A stretch of 64,000 bases of DNA. Origin: Bin87 sp965232895 (lineage in GTDB: Bacteria > Chloroflexota > Dehalococcoidia > Lucifugimonadales > UBA3495). The translations under genes and the position numbers were made by a program. Shown in pieces: positions 55,445-63,444 of the stretch; position 1 is the first letter of the stretch; each line of letters starts with the position of its first letter. The notes beneath the pieces are model-generated. The model was not told where the DNA came from and did not search any database. It saw only the letters and a program-made list of their open reading frames with translations. The DNA lies in assembly GCA_965232895.1 (NCBI GenBank), contig OZ247430.1:3968001-4032000 (forward strand). Direction: 5' to 3'.

Positions 55445-55855
55445 ATGCCCGAAATCTGCGCCGTCAACTACATCGACCACGTCGGCGTCGCCGTTCGTGA
55501 CATCCGGGCCGCCCTGGATTTCTTCTCCGCGAACTTCGGAACGCCCGACGCGGAGGTTGTCGAACTCGACGACCAGGCTGTCCGTGCTTGCCTCATTGAA
55601 ATCAGCCAGACCCGCCTCGAGCTCCTCGAACCCCTGACCCCCGAAAGCGCCGTCGGCCGCTTCATCGAGCGGCGTGGCGAGGGCCTGCACCATCTCGCCC
55701 TCAACGTGGACGACATCGCCGGCAAGCTCAATATCCTCTCCGCCAACGGCCTGTCCCTCATCGACTCCGAGCCCCGCCACGGCCTGTCCGGATCCATCGG
55801 CTTCGTTCACCCCCGGTCGGTCTTTGGCGTCCTCACCGAGCTCGTCGAGAACTGA
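55445..55855 (+). CDS. mce: Methylmalonyl-CoA epimerase
   Basis: A 136-residue VOC protein. It begins N-Y-I-D-H-V-G-V-A-V-R-D-I with the metal-ligand His, has T-R-L-E-L-L-E-P with the Glu, and G-E-G-L-H-H-L-A-L-N-V-D-D with the second His; a final E-L-V-E is also family-like. It interconverts (S)- and (R)-methylmalonyl-CoA to feed the mutase at 52138. GGAGG lies upstream of the ATG. Confidence 0.9.
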   Translation: MPEICAVNYIDHVGVAVRDIRAALDFFSANFGTPDAEVVELDDQAVRACLIEISQTRLELLEPLTPESAVGRFIERRGEGLHHLALNVDDIAGKLNILSANGLSLIDSEPRHGLSGSIGFVHPRSVFGVLTELVEN

Positions 55856-55908
55856 TCGCCCGGCGGTCCTTGCGACCGTGGCGCGGCAATCCGGCCGGTC
55901 GCCCGCGT

Positions 55909-56904
55909 ATGCCAGCCCACGTCATCTACGGTGATTCTTTCCTTGTCGCCGAGCGCCTCCGCCGTGTCAAGTCGGAGGCCGGCGCCGCCGACCTCATGGA
56001 CTCCAACCGGCACGTCGTTTCGGCGGCCCGCGCGCGTCCCGACGAGGTGCTGGCGATGTGCAACTCGCTGCCCTTCCTCGATGCCATGCGCCTCGTCGAA
56101 ATCGAGGGCGTCCTCGCCAGCCAGCAGGGAACCGGCGGGGGCCGCCGCTCCGGCCGCCGTGCTGCGTCCGCCGCCGGCGCCTGGACCCAACTGGCCGATG
56201 CCGTCCCGACTCTTCCCGATACCACCCTGCTCATCTTTATCGATGGCGACGTCCAGCAGAGCAACCCGGTGCTCCGCACGTTGTCCGAGTGCTGCACCAT
56301 CCATCGTGAGACCACTCCCAACGCCCAGGCGCTGTTGCAGTGGATCAAGCGCCGCGCCGAAGAAAAGGGTTCCAGCATCACGCCTCCGGCCATGCAGGTG
56401 CTCGCCGAACTCGTGGGCGGAGACCTGTGGACCATCGACCGCGAGCTGGAGAAGCTGTCCCTCTACGCCACCGGTCGCGACATCACCGATACCGATGTCC
56501 GCGCCATGGTTCCCTACGCCCAGGAGGCAAACATCTTCGCGGCCGTGGACGCTGTCATGGATGGGCGCCCCGGTCCCGCCCTGCGCTCGCTGATGCAGCT
56601 CATCGAGGACGGTCAGGAACCTCTCTACATCATCACCATGATCCAGCGGCAGCTCCGCCTCATCGCCCTCGCCCGCGACCTGACCGATCGCGGCGTTGCC
56701 CAGCCTGACCTCGGCCGGCGCATGGGCGCCAATTCCGACTTCGTGGTCCGCAAGACCCTCGGCCAGGCCCGACGCCTGACCATGACTCAGATCCGGAGCA
56801 AGTACCGCCGGGTGCTGGAAAGCGACCTTGCCATCAAGCAGGGTCGCCTTGATCCTGCCCTGTCTTTGCAGTTATTAGTTGCCGATTTGGCGACCGGCTC
56901 GTGA
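55909..56904 (+). CDS. holA: DNA polymerase III delta subunit
   Basis: A 331-residue HolA-fold protein. It has V-I-Y-G-D-S-F-L-V-A-E-R-L, S-L-P-F-L-D-A-M-R-L-V-E-I, D-G-D-V-Q-Q-S-N-P-V, G-G-D-L-W-T-I-D-R-E-L-E-K-L-S-L-Y, and E-A-N-I-F-A-A-V-D-A-V. The length and pattern match the clamp-loader delta subunit, which opens the beta clamp. The ATG at 55909 follows mce by 53 bases. Confidence 0.9.
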   Translation: MPAHVIYGDSFLVAERLRRVKSEAGAADLMDSNRHVVSAARARPDEVLAMCNSLPFLDAMRLVEIEGVLASQQGTGGGRRSGRRAASAAGAWTQLADAVPTLPDTTLLIFIDGDVQQSNPVLRTLSECCTIHRETTPNAQALLQWIKRRAEEKGSSITPPAMQVLAELVGGDLWTIDRELEKLSLYATGRDITDTDVRAMVPYAQEANIFAAVDAVMDGRPGPALRSLMQLIEDGQEPLYIITMIQRQLRLIALARDLTDRGVAQPDLGRRMGANSDFVVRKTLGQARRLTMTQIRSKYRRVLESDLAIKQGRLDPALSLQLLVADLATGS

Positions 56905-56921
56905 CCGGGCGACGCGGCTCG

Positions 56922-57905
56922 TCATTCACCGTTCGTGTATGTCACCGGGTTGTAGCACGCGGCCCAATGCCTGGCATCCATTTCCGACAGGCCCGGAGTC
57001 CGTTCTGATCGACATTGCGTCACGGCCTTCGGGCAGCGCGGCAGGAACGGACACTCTTCCGAAAGGTTGATCAGGTCAGGCGGCGCTCCCCGGAGCGCCT
57101 GGAGCCTTCTCCCGGCAGCATCCAGCCGAGGCAGACTTTGCAGTAACGACCAGGTGTAGGGATGCCGGGGCTGCTTGAAGATCGGCAGCAGTTCCGCGGT
57201 CTCCACCAGGTGCCCCGCGTACATCACGCCCACCCGCCGCGCCATGTTGGCCACCACCCCCATGTCGTGGGTGATCAGCAGGATCGCCGACTTGGAATCC
57301 CGGCTCAGCTCCTTCAGCCTCTCGAGTATCTCCGCTTGCAGCGTCACATCGACGCTGGACGTGACTTCGTCTGCGATCAGCAGCCGGGGCCGCATGACCA
57401 TCGCCATCGCCAGCATCACCCGCTGGCACTGCCCGCCGCTCAGCGTGAACGGGTACGCGGACATCATGCGCCGGGGATCCGGCACGCCCAACTCCCGCAG
57501 CATCTCCTGGCATACCGACCCTGCTGCCCGCCGGTTCAGCTGCGAATGGGTGATGATCACCTCGGTCAGCTGCGCTCCGATGGTCTGCACCGGGTTGAGC
57601 GCCGGTTGCGCGTCCTGGAACACCAGGGACATCGCCTTGCCCCGGAGGTCCCGGACGTATTCTGCCGGGGCGCTCACCAGGTCAACCCCGTCAAACAATA
57701 TCTTCCCCCCGGTGATCTCGCCGTTATCCGGCAGCAGGCCCATCACCGCGAGGGCCAACGCGCTCTTGCCCGCCCCACTCTCACCGACGATGCAGAACAC
57801 CTCCTCCTCATCCTGCGCGAAGGAGACCCCGTTCACGGCGTGCACCACTCCGTTGGGCACCCGGAATTCCACCCGCAGGTCTTCGACTTGAAGGAGTGAG
57901 TTCAT
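56922..57905 (-). CDS. Peptide ABC transporter ATP-binding protein (DppD/OppD-like)
   Basis: A 327-residue ATPase. Walker A is G-E-S-G-A-G-K-S (41-48); signature L-S-G-G-Q-C-Q-R-V; Walker B L-L-I-A-D-E-V-T-S-S-V-D, where D-E-P-T is the usual sequence. The C-terminal peptide-transporter extension has C-P-F-L-P-R-C-P-K-A. It could power the permeases at 44-46 kb, but its neighbour is a PHP gene. Confidence 0.88.
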   Translation of the reverse strand: MNSLLQVEDLRVEFRVPNGVVHAVNGVSFAQDEEEVFCIVGESGAGKSALALAVMGLLPDNGEITGGKILFDGVDLVSAPAEYVRDLRGKAMSLVFQDAQPALNPVQTIGAQLTEVIITHSQLNRRAAGSVCQEMLRELGVPDPRRMMSAYPFTLSGGQCQRVMLAMAMVMRPRLLIADEVTSSVDVTLQAEILERLKELSRDSKSAILLITHDMGVVANMARRVGVMYAGHLVETAELLPIFKQPRHPYTWSLLQSLPRLDAAGRRLQALRGAPPDLINLSEECPFLPRCPKAVTQCRSERTPGLSEMDARHWAACYNPVTYTNGE

Positions 57906-57906
57906 G

Positions 57907-58593
57907 TTAGCCGCTCCGTCCCGCCGATTTGCGCTCGGCCCTCGCCAGGTCAACCGCCCGCATCCGGCCGGCTTTCAGCTCGGCAATTAGTTCCTCCAGC
58001 GAAGATATCCGACGCTCGAACAAAGTCGCCGCCGTTCCCATCTGGCGCAGGTAATGGGTGTCGCTTCCGCCGGTTCCGGGCAGGCTCAACCCCTGGCGCA
58101 AATCGTCGGCGAACCGGTTCTCCGACTCCTTGCCCCGGCCGTTGTGCGACTCTACCGCGTCGAACAGGCGGAACATCTCGTCATCCAGCGCCCGATGCAG
58201 CATCTCCGAACGTACTTCCGGGTCTTCTCCCGGGTCGGCCAGGAAACGACGCCGGTACGGATGGGCGGCGATGAGGACTGCCCCGTGGCGGTCCGCCTCT
58301 TCGCGCAGGAAAGCCGGCTTGTGCATCCCGAACTTGTACTGTTGCAGCCCGAAGACCAGCACGTGCCCGGCGTCGGTGTTGATTTCCGAGCCGGGCAGTA
58401 CCAGTATCCCGTGCCGCCGGGTCAACTCCCGGGCCGCGTCCAGTGGCCAGAAGTCGTCGTGCTCCGTCAGGCAGATCCCGTCCATTCCACATTGGCGGGC
58501 GGCATCCACCAATTCGTCCGCCGACACGAAACTGTCGTCTGATTTCGGATAGGTATGCGCGTGCAGGTCGATCAGCAATGTTTCCCCCGGCAT
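57907..58593 (-). CDS. PHP domain metal-dependent phosphoesterase
   Basis: A 228-residue protein with I-D-L-H-A-H-T (H-x-H), T-E-H-D-D-F, G-S-E-I-N-T, A-A-H-P-Y-R-R and G-S-D-T-H, the metal-binding motifs of the PHP family. It could be a nucleotidase or nuclease-type phosphoesterase. The stop is one base before the start of the ABC ATPase, so they form an operon, though a functional link is unclear. Confidence 0.88.
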   Translation of the reverse strand: MPGETLLIDLHAHTYPKSDDSFVSADELVDAARQCGMDGICLTEHDDFWPLDAARELTRRHGILVLPGSEINTDAGHVLVFGLQQYKFGMHKPAFLREEADRHGAVLIAAHPYRRRFLADPGEDPEVRSEMLHRALDDEMFRLFDAVESHNGRGKESENRFADDLRQGLSLPGTGGSDTHYLRQMGTAATLFERRISSLEELIAELKAGRMRAVDLARAERKSAGRSG

Positions 58594-58652
58594 CTATGGA
58601 GGAAAAATCATACCACCTATCACCCCCTCGGCGATCTCCCCCTCCGGGTATC

Positions 58653-58722
58653 GGTTCCGTTTGGTTAAGGTTGGCGACTGCGGGGCCGATATGCGAGGAA
58701 CCAACTGAATCCAAACGGAACC
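58653..58722. repeat. 70-base inverted repeat
   Basis: GGTTCCGTTTGG (58653-58664) and CCAAACGGAACC (58711-58722) are perfect inverted copies, with a further TTGG/CCAA inside. It adjoins the family A element at 58735 and may be part of an older element. Confidence 0.6.
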
Positions 58723-58734
58723 CGGGTATCTCAT

Positions 58735-58888
58735 CCAGGGCAATCGCACCATCGCCGTCATTCCTGCGAAAGCAGGAATCCAGTGGTCGAATTTGTCAAA
58801 TACACTTCAAATTCTTTCATGCTATGACCAATGGACTCCGGCTTTCGCCGGAGTGGCGGGCGTGGAGCCTATGCTGCGATTGCCCTGG
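58735..58888 (+). mobile_element. Family A MITE-like element, 154 bp, copy 4
   Basis: Same ends as the other copies; flanked on both sides by TATCTCAT, an exact 8-bp target duplication. Confidence 0.92.
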
Positions 58889-59761
58889 TATCTCATCTTC
58901 ACCGATGTCTTCGCCAGCGATACTCTCCGGTTGCGTCGGCGGATCAGCAGCCTTTCAGCGTCCGGACCCTCGGTCGGCGAGTCCTTTGTGACCCGGCCCG
59001 CCCGTCCCGTATGCCGTTCCAAAAATTGCTGACATCGGCCGCGGGCGCGAACCGCCGCTTGTCCCATAACATGTACGTCACGCAGACAGTGGATACCATC
59101 TGGACGGCAGGGCAGCGCGCGCCCCGCCGTCCGGAGTCCCCGGCGCAAGGGACAACCGGTCCATTGGTCTCAACACAACATCGGAAAGATCGGGTTAACG
59201 GGTTCAGGTTCAACGGCCTCGACGCTGTAGACTTCGGTCCGCAGCGTGTCGGATATGCAACTCGCTATCCTGTGTCCTCACGCCGTCTTATTCAACGGCG
59301 CGGTTGCAGGATGGCGCGGCGGGTGTGACCTCCGCCCCGTGTCGACTTTCGCGCCTGTCGCGATGGTCGGGACATGGAAGCTTGGCACTCAAAATTCGCA
59401 GACAACGCCGTCGGGCCGTGGCGCCGACAACCTGGACCCCAATACCCGATCCCCGATGCCGAAATTCATCACAGCAACCAGCGCTTGAAGCAACCACCAC
59501 GAACCGAAAGCAGCGCCCAACTTCAGGAGTCCCCAACTTCAGGAGTCCCCAACTTCAAGAGCGCCCAACTTCAGGAGTGCCCAACTTCAAGGACCATCCA
59601 ACTCCGTTCAACCACTGGAAACCGATCCCGCCAACGTTCCTCGCTGCTCCTGCCGGGACGCGAATCCGGGCAGTGCCCGCACCCGGGCATCACCCGAGAT
59701 CCTATTCCTTGCAACACCGGGAACACCCTCGCCCGGAAATCCGCGCGAGCATCAACTGCGG
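58889..59761. other. Long intergenic stretch with 16-bp tandem units, no gene supported
   Basis: No convincing gene, ribosome site or conserved motif was found here. At 59515-59593 about five units of a 16-base sequence ((g/c)CCCAACTTCAGGAGT) are repeated in tandem. Short frames across it give only repetitive residues. It may be a decayed gene or repeat-derived DNA. Confidence 0.6.
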
Positions 59762-59965
59762 CTCATGCGTACCCGGTTTGACGACTACGGGAGCCAATTT
59801 ACATCGATATGCAGGATAAACCGGATGATGGCGTGCGGGTGGGGCGTTCAATTTTCAGCATCGTCAAGAGCCCGGGAGCGTTCACAATAATCAATCAAAT
59901 CCTGTTCATCCGGTGCCCTGTTCATCCGGTGCATCGATGTAAAAGACAAAATGGGTACGCGTGAG
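59762..59965 (+). mobile_element. Family B MITE-like element, 204 bp, copy 3
   Basis: Ends as in the other copies, with TCAACTGCGG directly repeated on both sides (10-bp target duplication). An internal 16-bp tandem duplication (CCTGTTCATCCGGTGC-like) explains the extra length over 188. Confidence 0.9.
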
Positions 59966-60019
59966 TCAACTGCGGCGGTTGACCACAGTCGGCCGCCTGC
60001 CTCCCCTTTGAGGATGCCA

Positions 60020-60736
60020 ATGGGTTCTGTAATCCACCATCAGGCCAGGAGCGCGGCTTTTCTCGATCGCGCTCGTTCTGTCGAAATCGACGACGTCAAC
60101 GACGCCGCGGCCGCTCTCCGTCGGTCCGCCTCTCACGCGGTCACTGCTCTCGCGGTGCACGCCGGAATGCTGCATAACACCAGGCGCCGGCTGGAAATCG
60201 CTCTCCATGCCCATATCGCCCAGGGTCAACTCAGCCGCTCGCATATCAAGACTTTTCGTCAACTCCATTCCTTCCCCGATTACCTGGCCTCGGCCCGCGC
60301 CGGCAAGACCGTCGGTGGTCGTGGATGCCCGTTGCGTCGTCTCCGCCGTCGCGTGGCTGCCTTGCTCAGCGACGTTACCGCCATAATCGCCGGTAATCCG
60401 CGACCGGTCCGTTACCATCAGCGCTGGCTTCGTGGGCTCCCTCCGCGCCCGGAGCGGGCCACCGTCTCGGCCATCGTCAGCGTGCGCGACATCCTCGATC
60501 TGCCCAACTACCAGGCCATCAGGTCTGAATGGGAATTGGAGCGCGTGCCGCTGCTTCGGAGCCCCGACCCTCACGGATGGTACCAGCGCGGCGCCATTCC
60601 CTCCCCCTGCCCGTGTCACCCTGAAACGTGGAAGTCGCCATCGGACATCGACCGGCGTTTCCCGTTATCTCCAATCTGGAAACGGGTCCTGGAACACGTC
60701 CTCGGCATACCGGTCCCGGACGTGCTCACTCCTTGA
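60020..60736 (+). CDS. Hypothetical protein, 238 aa
   Basis: Not recognised. Arg-rich, mostly helical, with A-A-A-L-R-R-S-A-S-H-A-V-T-A-L-A-V-H-A and R-R-R-L-E-I-A-L-H-A-H-I. A C-terminal section is richer in Trp and Pro (P-D-P-H-G-W-Y-Q-R). No signal or membrane segment. ATG at 60014 is an alternative; 60020 is favoured for the GAGG spacing. Surrounded by repeat elements, so it may be a genomic-island gene. Confidence 0.6.
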   Translation: MGSVIHHQARSAAFLDRARSVEIDDVNDAAAALRRSASHAVTALAVHAGMLHNTRRRLEIALHAHIAQGQLSRSHIKTFRQLHSFPDYLASARAGKTVGGRGCPLRRLRRRVAALLSDVTAIIAGNPRPVRYHQRWLRGLPPRPERATVSAIVSVRDILDLPNYQAIRSEWELERVPLLRSPDPHGWYQRGAIPSPCPCHPETWKSPSDIDRRFPLSPIWKRVLEHVLGIPVPDVLTP

Positions 60737-60750
60737 TCTCAGGCAGGTGA

Positions 60751-61137
60751 CCAGGCCGTGTTGACATTTCGCGCTCGCGCGTACCCAGTTTGCGGCGGGG
60801 GATCATCAGAATCAGGATTTTCAAGATTTCGGGATTATCAGGATTGGAGTTACGCACTTGAAATTACAAACCCGTCATTCCTGCGAAATCAGGAATCCAT
60901 AGACTTTACAGTAAACGAATCTGGAACATGGTTAGCGATTTCGGCCACTGGATTCCCGCTTTCGCGGGAATGACGGTTATTGTGCTGCCCAACTGCGTAA
61001 GTCCTATCAGGATTTTCAAGATTTCGGGATTATCAGGATTGGAACCGTTCCATGGCGGAGATCTCCCAATCCTGTCCAATCATAAAATCTCGTAAATCCT
61101 GATTCTGACGGTCCCACGAAATGTCAACACTGCCTGG
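60751..61137 (+). mobile_element. 387-bp element with 21-bp inverted ends
   Basis: Left end CCAGGCCGTGTTGACATTTC (60751-60770) and right end in inverted orientation at 61118-61137 (one mismatch). It contains several copies of ATCAGGATT-type units, an ATTCCTGCGAAATCAGGAAT-like hairpin and part of the family B end (GCGTACCCAGTTTG). No coding capacity; no target duplication was found. Confidence 0.75.
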
Positions 61138-61203
61138 GATTTCGGGTACGCGATATGGCGTACCCGTGTGTCAGCGAGGCTTGATAGCGAGTGGCCGGCG
61201 GGC

Positions 61204-63330
61204 TCACCCTCCAATCACCAGCCCTTCTCCCCGCAGCTCTTCGATCAGCTCGTCCGCAATCGATTTGCGGACTTTGAACCGCCGCTCCAGCATCGCCGAC
61301 GTCAGCCTCGGGTTGCGCAGCGCCAGGTCCCGCGCCTGGTCCAGCACGTTGCCCTGGTAGATGTCGTCGATGTTCTCTGGATCAGGTTCACCCCCGCCCT
61401 CGTCTTCCTCGCTCAGGTCAATCGGCGGCAGCGGCGGCCCCTGCTGGTTGCGCCAGAATTCGACGAGGCGATCCATTTCATCGTCGTACACCAGCGTTCC
61501 CTGGCCTCGACGCGCTTTCGGGAAATCGTTGTTCAGCAGCAGCAAGTCGCCTTTGCCCATCAGCGCTTCCGCTCCGCCTCCGTCCAGGATCACCCGCGAG
61601 TCCACCTGCGACGCCACCGCAAACGCGACCCTGGCCGGCACGTTAGCCTTCAGCAGGCCGGTGACCACCTTGACCGACGGACGCTGCGTGGCCAGCACCA
61701 TATGGATGCCCGCCGCCCGTCCCAACTGCGCCAGCCTGACCAGTTGCTGCTCGACTTCCAGGCCGCCCGTCATCATCAGGTCGGCCAGCTCGTCCACGAT
61801 CAGAACCAGGAAAGACATCGGCTCATTCGCCTTGGAATTGTACCCGGCAATGTTGCGCACGCCCATCTCTTCCATGAGCTTGTATCGCCGCGACATCTCG
61901 GTGATCAGTCCCCGCAGGGCCGGCTGCACCTCGTCCGGCTCCACGATCACTGGCATCACCAGGTGCGGGATACCGTTGAACGGCGTCAGCTCCACCCGTT
62001 TCGGGTCGACCATGATCATCCGCAGCTCGTCCGGCGGTCGCGTCATCAGCAGCGACGCCACCAGCGAGTTGATGCACACGCTCTTGCCGGAGCCGGTAGC
62101 GCCCGCGATCAGCAGGTGCGGCATCGCCGCCAGGTCCAACGCCAGCGATTGGCCACCGGCGTCTTCGCCCAGCGCAAATGCCAGCCCGCCCTTGTCCACG
62201 ATCTTGGTGAACTCCGGCCCCTCAACGATCGAGCGCATCAGCACCTTTCCGGGCGACGGATTCGGCACTTCGAGCCCGACCAGGCCTTCACCCGGTTCCG
62301 GTGTCTCGATAATCCGGATGTACGGGCTCTTCAGCGCCAGGGCCAGGTCCTTCTGCCGTTTGGCGATGTCGCCGACGCGAACCCGACTGGGCCGCTGCTT
62401 GGACGTGTCACCATCCTTGGTGGCCTTCACCGGCATGTATCCCGGAACCAGCCCGAATTTGATCACGCGCGGGCCCGCCTTCACGTCCTCCACGTCCACG
62501 TACACCCCGTGCTCCGCCAACGCCTCCTTGATCTCTCCGGTCATGTCCGCTATGGCGGCCTGGTTGATCTGATGCGGTTCGGGCGGCGCCAGCGTCTCCA
62601 GCGGCGGCAGTTGCCAGCCGCCGGACCGGGACATGCTCGCCTTCTGCGGCGCTGCCGACGGCTCCGGCGGCTCGGGTTCGTCCGGTTCTCTGGCCACCGC
62701 CGGCTGGAACACCGGTTTCGGGGTCGCCGGCGCTTTCCCGGGGCGCATTCCCACCAACCGTCGCGTCCCCCTGGCGACCGCCACCGACGCCATCGCGAGC
62801 CCGATTGCAATATATTTGGCGCCGATGGCCGCGAAAACCAGCCCGGTCCACGCAGCAGTCCCCAGGAGCCGGCCGGCAGTCCAGTACCCTTTCACCGCCT
62901 GTGGGATCAGCAACAGGCTGATCAGTACCAGTCCGGCAAGCAACTGGATCGTCCACAACCAGAGGTGACCGCCCGTAACGGCGTACCCCCATCGTCCCGC
63001 CATTCCGTAGGCGTAGGCCGCTCCGGTCTCTCCTTGCCAGAAAGTCAGGCCTCCCACGGAAATTGCAGCGACTATCGCCAGCGCGGACCACCACCGCCAT
63101 CCGCGTACCAGCGCGGTGGGGCGGTAAATCATGGCAAGCAATACCGCCAACCCGAATCCCGCGGCCACTGCCCAACCAACCCCCAACGACGCCATAAGCC
63201 ATTCGCGGAACTCGGGTATCAACAGGTAAACCAGTGCAAACAGCATGCTCCCCACCAGGAGGGGGCCCACGGTTATACCTGTCTTGAACCAACTGAAGCC
63301 GCCGGTGTAGGCAGCGGTGGCCGTCGACAT
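61204..63330 (-). CDS. ftsK: DNA translocase FtsK/SpoIIIE
   Basis: A 708-residue protein. About four N-terminal membrane segments (V-G-P-L-L-V-G-S-M-L-F-A-L-V-Y-L-L) anchor it at the septum; a Pro/Ala-rich linker follows. The motor has Walker A G-A-T-G-S-G-K-S, Walker B-type L-I-V-D-E-L-A-D-L, and R-A-A-G-I-H-M-V-L-A-T-Q-R-P. The C-terminal winged-helix gamma domain (L-E-R-R-F-K-V-R-K-S-I-A-D-E-L-I-E) binds KOPS-like DNA sites. Start at 63330 with AGGAG eight bases before. Confidence 0.95.
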   Translation of the reverse strand: MSTATAAYTGGFSWFKTGITVGPLLVGSMLFALVYLLIPEFREWLMASLGVGWAVAAGFGLAVLLAMIYRPTALVRGWRWWSALAIVAAISVGGLTFWQGETGAAYAYGMAGRWGYAVTGGHLWLWTIQLLAGLVLISLLLIPQAVKGYWTAGRLLGTAAWTGLVFAAIGAKYIAIGLAMASVAVARGTRRLVGMRPGKAPATPKPVFQPAVAREPDEPEPPEPSAAPQKASMSRSGGWQLPPLETLAPPEPHQINQAAIADMTGEIKEALAEHGVYVDVEDVKAGPRVIKFGLVPGYMPVKATKDGDTSKQRPSRVRVGDIAKRQKDLALALKSPYIRIIETPEPGEGLVGLEVPNPSPGKVLMRSIVEGPEFTKIVDKGGLAFALGEDAGGQSLALDLAAMPHLLIAGATGSGKSVCINSLVASLLMTRPPDELRMIMVDPKRVELTPFNGIPHLVMPVIVEPDEVQPALRGLITEMSRRYKLMEEMGVRNIAGYNSKANEPMSFLVLIVDELADLMMTGGLEVEQQLVRLAQLGRAAGIHMVLATQRPSVKVVTGLLKANVPARVAFAVASQVDSRVILDGGGAEALMGKGDLLLLNNDFPKARRGQGTLVYDDEMDRLVEFWRNQQGPPLPPIDLSEEDEGGGEPDPENIDDIYQGNVLDQARDLALRNPRLTSAMLERRFKVRKSIADELIEELRGEGLVIGG

Positions 63331-63368
63331 TTGCTCGACTCCTAAACTGGCACAAGGGTCCACCGCTC

Positions 63369-63406
63369 ACCGACAAACAAGAACGCCGCCCCTGGCAGGC
63401 GCGGCG
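63369..63406 (-). terminator. Intrinsic terminator of the rnj gene
   Basis: On the minus strand, CGCCGC (63401-63406 complement) pairs with GCGGCG (63384-63389 complement), with a CCT/AGG inside and a three-base loop, then TTCTTGTTTGT. It lies between the rnj stop and ftsK start. Confidence 0.7.
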
Positions 63407-63444
63407 GAACATCTGTAACGTTGTATCGACTTGCCGGCGGCCCG

